A DNA stretch of 10,984 bases. Origin: JABMPU01 sp964457455 (GTDB taxonomy: Bacteria > Cloacimonadota > Cloacimonadia > Cloacimonadales > TCS61). This document shows, piece by piece, positions 6,178 through 10,984 of this stretch (within the stretch, counting starts at the first letter, position 1; every line of letters begins with the position of its first letter). The notes under the pieces are model-generated. The model made no database searches. It saw nothing but the letters and a program-made list of their open reading frames with translations, and was not told where the DNA came from. A program made the position numbers and the translations under genes. Location of the stretch: assembly GCA_964457455.1 (NCBI GenBank), contig CAYWJN010000082.1, forward strand, positions 1 to 10,984. The letters run 5' to 3'.

Positions 6178-7182
6178 TTACATTTCCACTAATTTTGCTC
6201 TAACTTTTGCACTGGTCATATCCATAATCCAGACCACTGCAGCGATCAGCCAGATGATAACTCCGACATTGTGCCATCTGAGAAGCTGTTGCTGCTGAAG
6301 AAGCAGTAAACCAATTCCACCACCACCAACAAAACCGACGATCGTAGCCATACGCACGTTTATATCCCAACGATAAATCGTAAATGCCAGGTATGGAGAA
6401 ATTATTTGAGGGATCACAGCAAAAATCCAAACCTGAAGTGTATTTGCTCCGGTTGCTTTTATTGCTTCCACCGGTCCTTCATCGATGTTCTCTATCTGTT
6501 CGGAATATAGTTTCGTTAGAGCTGCTATCGAATGGATCATCAAAGCCAGCATACCTGCATAAGGTCCGATTCCCACCCACACACTGAAAATAATTGCCCA
6601 GACGATCGCTTCAATAGAGCGGAAAAGAGTGGCAATCGAGCGAATAATAAGATAAACTGAATTTCCTAAAAACGTTTTTGGCATAAGATTGCGTGCTGCA
6701 AAAAAACTGAAAATAAAGGCAAAAGGAATGGCAAAAACCGTAGCTAATAAAGCCAAATATATTGTTTCTGCCAATGCAGATAAACACACTGTTAAGATGT
6801 CAAAATTCGGGTTAAAAATACCGGACATGATCCCACCGGCATTCTTGAATTTCGTGAAGAATTTGTAGGGATTGACTTCCACCAGGTTCCATCCTACAAC
6901 AAAAGTGATAACAAGTATAATTACCAGGGACCAACCCCAGAAAGTTTTATTCCATTTGAGCTCTGTCAGCTTGGTGGGAGAAAATATTTTCCTGCCAAGA
7001 GAAATACCAAGAAACAGGAAAATCAACGTAAAAACTAACCCGGCAATAACTACGTGGATGTTTTTAAGATCAATTTCAAACCAGCGATGGATAAGAAAAT
7101 AGATGCATCCCAAAATATAAATCCAAAAAAGAAGGTCTGTAAAAAATGCTTGTATAATAGATTTTATCTTATTGTTTTTCAT
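6178..7182 (-). CDS. phnE: Phosphonate/phosphite ABC transporter permease
   Basis: A 334-residue inner-membrane permease that would form the channel for the PhnC ATPase and PhnD binding protein. The C-terminal two thirds match PhnE: LSALAETIYLALLATVFAIPFA, FRSIEAIVWAIIF, the EAA coupling loop EGPVEAIKATGAN (235-247) ending VIPQI, and RWDINVRMATIVGFVGGGGIG (271-291). Before the usual PhnE core there are about 120 extra residues with three hydrophobic segments (about 13-32, 45-62, 83-99), so it is longer than the classical protein of about 260-280 residues. A glutamine run (Gln296-299) follows the GGGGIG turn. The start overlaps the phnC stop by ATGA. It is the last gene of the transporter operon. 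Confidence 0.92.
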   Translation of the reverse strand: MKNNKIKSIIQAFFTDLLFWIYILGCIYFLIHRWFEIDLKNIHVVIAGLVFTLIFLFLGISLGRKIFSPTKLTELKWNKTFWGWSLVIILVITFVVGWNLVEVNPYKFFTKFKNAGGIMSGIFNPNFDILTVCLSALAETIYLALLATVFAIPFAFIFSFFAARNLMPKTFLGNSVYLIIRSIATLFRSIEAIVWAIIFSVWVGIGPYAGMLALMIHSIAALTKLYSEQIENIDEGPVEAIKATGANTLQVWIFAVIPQIISPYLAFTIYRWDINVRMATIVGFVGGGGIGLLLLQQQQLLRWHNVGVIIWLIAAVVWIMDMTSAKVRAKLVEM

Positions 7183-7946
7183 TTGATTTCTACCTCTTCT
7201 GCTTCTTCACCGTAAATTTCTTTGAATTTCTTTTCATCGATTTCTTTGGGAGTTCCTTCAAAAACAATCTCCCCATCCTTCAAAGCCACAACTCTTGTAC
7301 CGTATTTTCGAGCTAAACTGAGAAAATGCAGAGAGCAGATAACTGTCATGTTGTCTTTTTTATTTAGTTCTCCCAGGTATCTCATTACAGAATCAGCCGT
7401 GGCAGGATCGAGACTGGCAACTGGTTCGTCAGCCAGAATCACTCGCGGATTTTGCATCAGAGCTCTGGCAATTGCCACTCTTTGCTGCTGTCCTCCACTC
7501 AGATTCTTTACTTTTTTATCTGCAAATTCCAATAATCCTACCCGTTTTAGATTTTCCAAGGCTAATTTCATATCTGCTTTATGCTGGGCAAAAGTAACTG
7601 AATGTACCAAAGAAACATAGCCCAATTTTCCTGTGAGAACATTTGTAAGTGCTGTTAAATTCTTGATAAGATTGAACTGCTGGAAGATCATTCCAATTTG
7701 CCTGCGGATGCGGCGAAGAGTTCTGCCGGTTGCATTAACCACATCTCCATCACAGATAAAAATCTCACCAGAAGTGGAATCTATCAATTTGTTCATACAT
7801 CTTAGAAGTGTGGATTTTCCGGAACCGGATAAACCCAGCAGAATGCAGAATTCCCCTTCTTTCACGGTTAAGTTCATTCCTTTTAGAGCGTGAGTTCCAC
7901 CAGCATAAACTTTGTGAAGGTCTTTTATTTCTATTATATTATTCAT
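7179..7946 (-). CDS. phnC: Phosphonate/phosphite ABC transporter ATP-binding protein
   Basis: A 255-residue cytoplasmic ATPase subunit. Walker A GLSGSGKST is at 38-46, the Q-loop glutamine in IFQQFNLI (87-94), the ABC signature LSGGQQQR at 149-156, Walker B VILADE at 169-174 with catalytic Glu174, the D-loop ASLDP at 177-181, and the switch His207. The Q-loop region and the LVHSVTFA segment before the signature are typical of PhnC. It sits between phnD and phnE with ATGA overlaps on both sides, so the three subunits are translated together. The tail after residue 245 is acidic (EEAEEVEIK). Confidence 0.95.
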   Translation of the reverse strand: MNNIIEIKDLHKVYAGGTHALKGMNLTVKEGEFCILLGLSGSGKSTLLRCMNKLIDSTSGEIFICDGDVVNATGRTLRRIRRQIGMIFQQFNLIKNLTALTNVLTGKLGYVSLVHSVTFAQHKADMKLALENLKRVGLLEFADKKVKNLSGGQQQRVAIARALMQNPRVILADEPVASLDPATADSVMRYLGELNKKDNMTVICSLHFLSLARKYGTRVVALKDGEIVFEGTPKEIDEKKFKEIYGEEAEEVEIK

Positions 7947-8845
7947 TTGATCAATTCCGCTGCATCTGTTCCCAGAATGTTCAGAGTTTGACGAACAACA
8001 TCATAATCGCTATCTTTGGCACGCACAAAATTATCGATATCCAACAAATTTACTAAAGTTTCGTGTCCTTTTTCCGATGCTGCAAAATCTAGTAAACATT
8101 GCACTATTTTTTCTCTCATTTCGGTTGGAAAATCTTTGCGGAAAGTGACCGTATCATTCGGAATCCAATCTGTGTATCCAATGATTTTAATCTTTTCCAC
8201 AACATCCGGATAAGTTTCCAATACAGCTCTGCGTGCATCGCGAACCGTGCCATCTTCATTTGGTGGAGACCAGAAGGTGCAGCCGACATCTGCAGTTCCC
8301 TGATAAACTGCTAAAATTGCCTGAGGATGACCGCCAGCATACATCATATCTTTTGGTTTGATGCCTTTTTCTGCTAATATCGCAGAAGGATATAAATAAC
8401 CGGAAGTAGAAGCTGCATCTGTGTAAGCAATGATCTTGCCTTCAATATCCTCCAGAGAATTGATATCGCTGTCTGTCTGTGCCAGGAATTGTCCGCGATA
8501 ATTTTCCAAACCATTCCGAACAGTGGTCAATGCAACTTCAGCACCAAATTTCTCATTTGCCAGAATATAGGCAAAAGTTGCTAGCCAGGCAATATCAGTT
8601 TCATCTGTGCCGATAGCTTCGATAACAGAAGCATAACTGGTGGGAACTGCCACTTTGAAATGATAACCTGTTTTTTCCGATAAATAATCTGATACTGCTT
8701 TGCCGCTGGTAACAATCTTTCCGGCTTCCATTGAAGGCACAAAATACATCTTAATCGGATTTTTTTTTGAACCTAATTCTGCCTGTTGTACACAACTGAA
8801 AATAACTAAAATCAGCAAAACTAAAATAATTTTTACTGCTCTCAT
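7943..8845 (-). CDS. phnD: Phosphonate/phosphite-type ABC transporter substrate-binding lipoprotein
   Basis: A 300-residue exported solute-binding protein. The N-terminus is a lipoprotein signal (MRAVK, a hydrophobic run, then IFSC with Cys18 as the probable lipidated residue), so it should be anchored to a membrane facing the periplasm. The mature part has the PhnD layout: YFVPSMEAGK near the start, YASVIEAI and TDIAWLATFAYILA, the hinge strand GKIIAYTDAASTSGYLYP, then AGGHPQAILAVYQGTADVGCTFWS, and WIPNDTVTFRKDFP. Family members bind phosphonates, phosphite or hypophosphite; the ligand cannot be assigned here, and no phosphonate-degrading gene lies nearby. It is first in the operon; GAGGAG lies before the ATG at the edge of a TTCGTG-type repeat. 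Confidence 0.9.
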   Translation of the reverse strand: MRAVKIILVLLILVIFSCVQQAELGSKKNPIKMYFVPSMEAGKIVTSGKAVSDYLSEKTGYHFKVAVPTSYASVIEAIGTDETDIAWLATFAYILANEKFGAEVALTTVRNGLENYRGQFLAQTDSDINSLEDIEGKIIAYTDAASTSGYLYPSAILAEKGIKPKDMMYAGGHPQAILAVYQGTADVGCTFWSPPNEDGTVRDARRAVLETYPDVVEKIKIIGYTDWIPNDTVTFRKDFPTEMREKIVQCLLDFAASEKGHETLVNLLDIDNFVRAKDSDYDVVRQTLNILGTDAAELIK

Positions 8846-8855
8846 TCTTACTCCT

Positions 8856-8925
8856 CAGCCACTAAGAACACGAAGTAACGCAAAGAGTATTTTTCTTCGA
8901 GCTTTTTGTGAACTTCGCGGCTAAT
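8856..8925. repeat. Inverted pair of diverged TTCGTG-type repeats in the phnD leader
   Basis: On the - strand 8884-8856 reads TTGCGTTAC, TTCGTGTTCT, TAGTGGCTGA. On the + strand 8896-8925 reads TTCGAGCTTT, TTGTGAACT, TTCGCGGCTAA. Both follow the 10-bp pattern ending GTGGCTAA seen at 4752-4782. Facing each other they can form an imperfect hairpin (outer arms AGCC at 8857-8860 and GGCT at 8919-8922). The left copy ends in the phnD ribosome-binding site. Confidence 0.5.
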
Positions 8926-8941
8926 TTTATTTCTGTTTTTT

Positions 8942-8960
8942 CTTTCATAAACTTTCATAA
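8942..8960. promoter_or_regulatory. Pho-box-like direct repeat upstream of phnD
   Basis: CTTTCATAA occurs twice at 8942-8950 and 8952-8960, followed by a partial third unit TTCAT. The gamma-proteobacterial Pho box is two CTGTCAT units with an 11-bp period. Here the period is 10 and the third base differs, and the motif reads on the strand opposite to the operon. It lies about 100 bases before the phnD start, a suitable place for a phosphate-response regulator. This is suggestive only. Confidence 0.3.
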
Positions 8961-8977
8961 TTCATATTACACTTACC

Positions 8978-8996
8978 GAAGCTTGGCTTTAGCTCC
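8978..8996. repeat. Stem-loop across the nucleotidase stop codon
   Basis: Arms GAAGCT (8978-8983) and AGCTCC (8991-8996) pair over 6 bp with one wobble; the loop is TGGCTTT. It covers the TAA at 8989-8991. No T-run follows on the - strand, so it is not a standard intrinsic terminator. Confidence 0.35.
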
Positions 8997-9684
8997 TCAC
9001 TACGACTATTTTCTTTAATTCTAATAAATTATTTATTTCATACGTCGGATGAATATCTAATTTATTATTCCAAATATTTTGATTGAACCAACAAGTGTCA
9101 ATGCCAAAATCATTTCCACCTTTTATATCGGAAATCAGATTATCTCCAACTAATAAAATGTCATTTTTATTTTTATTCTCCAATTTCTGCAAAGCGAATT
9201 CAAAAATTTCTTTGTGTGGTTTGGGATAGCCGATTTCTTCTGAGATAAACAGCATTTTAAAGAAAGAAACCAGCTTGGAATTACCAATTCTGGAACGCTG
9301 AACATCTGCAAGTCCATTGGTGATAATTGCCAGTTCACATTTTTCGGAAAAATACTCTACGATTTCTTTTGCTCCATCATTCAAAAAACTGCATTGAGAA
9401 AGAAATGTGAGATAAGTTTTGCTGACTTCAGCAGGGTCAAGTTGGAGGTCTGCAACTTTGAAAAGTCTTGAAAAACGCTCGACTCTCAAATCTGTAGAAG
9501 TAATTTTTTTCTCTTCAAATTCTCGCCAGATTTTTATATTAATTGTTTTATACTTTTTATGTATGGAATCCAAATTTTTTTTTATTTTAAAAAAATCAAA
9601 CGTTTTTAAGAAAGCAAATGATTCAGCTTTTCGATAATCAAAAAGTACTCCATCAGCATCAAAAAGAATGGCTTTGTATTTCAT
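8989..9684 (-). CDS. YjjG/YfnB-type HAD 5'-nucleotidase
   Basis: A 231-residue cytosolic HAD hydrolase. Motif I is FDADGVLFDY (Asp9, Asp11), motif II ITNGL with Thr122, motif III Lys155 in IGYPKPHKEIFEFAL, and motif IV VGDNLISDIKGGNDFGIDTCWFN (Asp181, Asp186). The combination ITNG-x8-RI-x-NS, FISEEIGYPKPHKEIF and GI-x-T-C/W-F/W-N is the pattern of the YjjG/YfnB group, which removes phosphate from pyrimidine nucleoside monophosphates, including non-canonical ones. A helical C1 cap lies at about residues 18-95. GGAG precedes the ATG. It points the same way as phnDCE, but 143 bases with repeats and a candidate operator separate them, so I treat it as its own unit. It is divergent from the repeat protein. 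Confidence 0.88.
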   Translation of the reverse strand: MKYKAILFDADGVLFDYRKAESFAFLKTFDFFKIKKNLDSIHKKYKTINIKIWREFEEKKITSTDLRVERFSRLFKVADLQLDPAEVSKTYLTFLSQCSFLNDGAKEIVEYFSEKCELAIITNGLADVQRSRIGNSKLVSFFKMLFISEEIGYPKPHKEIFEFALQKLENKNKNDILLVGDNLISDIKGGNDFGIDTCWFNQNIWNNKLDIHPTYEINNLLELKKIVVVRS

Positions 9685-9742
9685 TCATTCTCCGTTTATC
9701 AATATCTAAATCCTTTTCCTGATATTTAATTTCAAGATTAAA

Positions 9743-9748
9743 CGTCAA
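9743..9748 (-). promoter_or_regulatory. Possible -35 box of the nucleotidase gene
   Basis: On the - strand this reads TTGACG, about 60 bases before the ATG at 9684. Only an AT-rich stretch with poor TATAAT matches follows at the usual distance, so the call is weak. Confidence 0.25.
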
Positions 9749-9847
9749 CTTGATTTTTGATTTCGACAGAATAAGTTTTGGATATATCTGTTAAATTGAT
9801 TTGAATGACCAATAATGTAAAATTTCTTTTGGATGATTTTTTAACAC

Positions 9848-9878
9848 TTGACAGATAAATCCGTTTCAAGTTTATAAG
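9848..9878 (+). promoter_or_regulatory. Promoter of the nonapeptide-repeat protein gene
   Basis: A perfect TTGACA at 9848-9853 is followed by TTTATA (9871-9876, 17-base spacer) or TATAAG (9873-9878, 19-base spacer). The GTG start is 40 bases beyond. A possible second promoter lies upstream (TTGATT near 9797 and TAAAAT 16 bases on). Confidence 0.45.
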
Positions 9879-9901
9879 AAGGAGAAACTTATTTTAAAAA
9901 A

Positions 9902-9908
9902 AAGGAGG
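9902..9908 (+). promoter_or_regulatory. Strong Shine-Dalgarno deciding a GTG start
   Basis: AAGGAGG nine bases before GTG at 9918, following an A-run. An additional AAGGAG at 9879-9884 has no start codon behind it. Confidence 0.6.
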
Positions 9909-9917
9909 AGAAATATA

Positions 9918-10763
9918 GTGAAAAAGCCATTAATCATTATCATCTTTGTGATAATCGTGGTAGCGATTATTTATTTTTCAGTTTTTTATCCGCAACCATT
10001 TAAACAAGATCTTGCAGGCACAATTGGTGGTGTGGAGAAAGCTGAGAAATTTCGGGGAGAACAACTGAAAGATGAGGAAATTTTAATCGAAAATGAAGAT
10101 TTTGTTAAATTCAGCCAAAGTGCGGAATGGCAGAATCTTTTGAAAAATGAAGAATTTCTAAAATTAGCTATGAGCCAGGATTTCCAGAAAGTAGTTATCT
10201 GGAATATGGATATCCAAAAAGTCATTATTTGTTCACAGGATTTCCAAAAATTCTTCGGAGAATCACTCAACCTTGTTGCATCTCAGGATTTTCAGAAATT
10301 TATAGATAGCGATGAATTTAAAGCTATTTACAGTCAGGATTTTCAAAACGTGATTATATCACAAGATTTTCAGAAAATTCTAAGCTCACAGGATTTCCAA
10401 AAATTATCTGATAATGAAAAAATCTTAAAAGCTGTTTATAGCCAGGATTTTCAAAACCAATTCTCCGAAGATTTTCAATCCTTCATGAACAACGATGAAT
10501 TCAAATCAATATATTTTTCTCAGGATTTTCAGAAAATGGCTGCTTCCCAGGATTTTCAGAAGCAATTTATGTCTCAGGAATTCCAGAAAATTTATGCTTC
10601 TCAGGATTTTCAGCAAGCTGTTTTATCTCAGGATTTCCAGAATCTTCTGAAGAATGAAAATTTCCAGTCTTTCATTTATGATGAAAAACTCAATGATCTG
10701 TTTTTTTCATCTGAATTCCAGGAAGCTGTAAAAAATCAAGCTGAGGAGTTAGGGGCATTCTGA
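9918..10763 (+). CDS. Membrane-anchored SQDFQK nonapeptide-repeat protein
   Basis: A 281-residue protein starting at GTG. Residues 5-22 form one hydrophobic segment after MKK; with no clear cleavage site it is probably a signal anchor, leaving the rest outside the cytoplasm. After a short linker (about 23-57), residues 59-268 are built of about 23 units of nine residues: [S/N]-[Q/D/E]-[D/E]-F-[Q/K]-[K/N/S]-x-hydrophobic-x. Exact SQDFQ starts at residues 86, 106, 122, 139, 148, 157, 175, 201, 210, 228 and 237; variants such as SEDFQ, SQEFQ, NDEFK, NENFQ and SSEFQ fill most gaps. Spacing is exactly nine from 201 to 264. The tail is acidic (NQAEELGAF). I do not recognise a family. The unit suggests a regular helical rod or solenoid with Phe and aliphatic residues on one side; this is inference. 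It is divergent from the nucleotidase and ends in tandem stops (TGA TAA). Confidence 0.85.
   Translation: MKKPLIIIIFVIIVVAIIYFSVFYPQPFKQDLAGTIGGVEKAEKFRGEQLKDEEILIENEDFVKFSQSAEWQNLLKNEEFLKLAMSQDFQKVVIWNMDIQKVIICSQDFQKFFGESLNLVASQDFQKFIDSDEFKAIYSQDFQNVIISQDFQKILSSQDFQKLSDNEKILKAVYSQDFQNQFSEDFQSFMNNDEFKSIYFSQDFQKMAASQDFQKQFMSQEFQKIYASQDFQQAVLSQDFQNLLKNENFQSFIYDEKLNDLFFSSEFQEAVKNQAEELGAF
10092..10721 (+). repeat. 27-bp coding repeats (nine-residue period)
   Basis: DNA encoding the SQDFQK units. The consensus is near TCTCAGGATTTTCAGAAA plus nine variable bases. Copies differ mostly at synonymous positions, and serine uses both TCN and AGY codons, so the array is old and held at protein level rather than freshly duplicated. 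Confidence 0.75.
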
Positions 10764-10775
10764 TAAATTCTTCCA

Positions 10776-10790
10776 GGAGCGGAAAACTCC
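10776..10790 (+). terminator. Weak hairpin after the repeat-protein gene
   Basis: GGAG (10776-10779) and CTCC (10787-10790) pair over 4 bp with a 7-base loop, followed by AATTATTTAG. The stem is short and there is no true T-run, so termination here is doubtful. Confidence 0.2.
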
Positions 10791-10828
10791 AATTATTTAG
10801 ATACTGTCCGTAAACTATGAAAAATTGA

Positions 10829-10854
10829 GTTAAGTTAGCTTTAGCTGACTTGAC
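10829..10854. repeat. 11-bp stem-loop, intergenic
   Basis: Arms GTTAAGTTAGC (10829-10839) and GCTGACTTGAC (10844-10854) pair over 11 bp with two G-T wobbles; the loop is TTTA. No T-run follows on the + strand. It may be a REP-like element or a 3'-end structure for the upstream transcript. Confidence 0.5.
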
Positions 10855-10889
10855 ATAAGTTTTCTAATCCATTGAAACATCACACCTTA

Positions 10890-10911
10890 ACTCAAGACTT
10901 GCGTCTTAAGT
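10890..10911. repeat. Second intergenic stem-loop
   Basis: Arms ACTCAAGAC (10890-10898) and GTCTTAAGT (10903-10911) pair over 9 positions with one C-A mismatch around TTGC. AGACTTG (10896-10902) can alternatively pair with CAAGTCT (10912-10918). Together with the preceding stem-loop it fills the non-coding end of the window; I see no gene in 10764-10984. Confidence 0.4.
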
Positions 10912-10984
10912 CAAGTCTCATTTTATCATTAATTGACCGGTAAACAGTAAAAGTATCCATTCATTTTAATATTCATAATATCTT

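Noticed and set aside
7222..7893. + strand open frames opposite phnC
   Set aside because: They are shadows of the strongly conserved ABC ATPase gene on the other strand.
10092..10721. CRISPR-like regular repetition
   Set aside because: The 27-bp period is continuous coding sequence with synonymous changes and no unique spacers; it is a protein repeat.
10933..10960. TTGACC followed by TATCCA as a promoter for a gene beyond the window
   Set aside because: The spacing is 15 bases and the -10 match is poor; nothing downstream is visible to support it.

Overview
The window is AT-rich bacterial DNA without rRNA or tRNA genes. Low GC, a REP-associated transposase with its hairpins, and degenerate 10-bp TTCGTG-type intergenic repeats suggest an uncultured anaerobe of the FCB kind, for example Cloacimonadota. 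That placement is a recollection-based inference with low certainty; no marker gene is present.

Left part (1-4731, + strand) looks like the distal end of an integron gene-cassette array. It opens inside an Hsp70-like ATPase with a C-terminal membrane hairpin, followed at once by a small membrane protein with a lipocalin-like tail. Then comes an attC-like site (about 1715-1791), a tightly coupled three-gene restriction-modification operon (beta-class DNA methyltransferase, putative PD-(D/E)XK endonuclease, alpha/D12-class adenine methyltransferase; the genes overlap by ATGA), and a second attC-like site (about 4658-4731). The two ends of the R-M unit are complementary over 9 nt (TTATCGGCA at 1783-1791, TGCCGATAA at 4658-4666), as expected for the two halves of one cassette's own attC. 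No integrase lies in the window.

Middle and right part (4752-9684, all on the - strand) looks like ordinary chromosome: a HAD phosphatase whose stop codon lies inside a 10-bp repeat array, a RAYT transposase with two REP-like hairpins on each side (all share the core TCGGGACGA), a phosphonate/phosphite-type ABC transporter phnD-phnC-phnE with ATGA overlaps, and a YjjG-type HAD nucleotidase. The phnD leader holds a Pho-box-like direct repeat and an inverted pair of the TTCGTG repeats.

Far right (9918-10763, + strand) is a membrane-anchored protein built of about 23 nine-residue SQDFQK-type repeats, transcribed divergently from the nucleotidase behind a perfect TTGACA box. The last 221 bases hold only stem-loops.

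The most noteworthy items are the cassette-borne R-M system with atypical attC-like ends, the RAYT/REP unit, the nonapeptide-repeat protein, and the Hsp70-like membrane protein with its partner.
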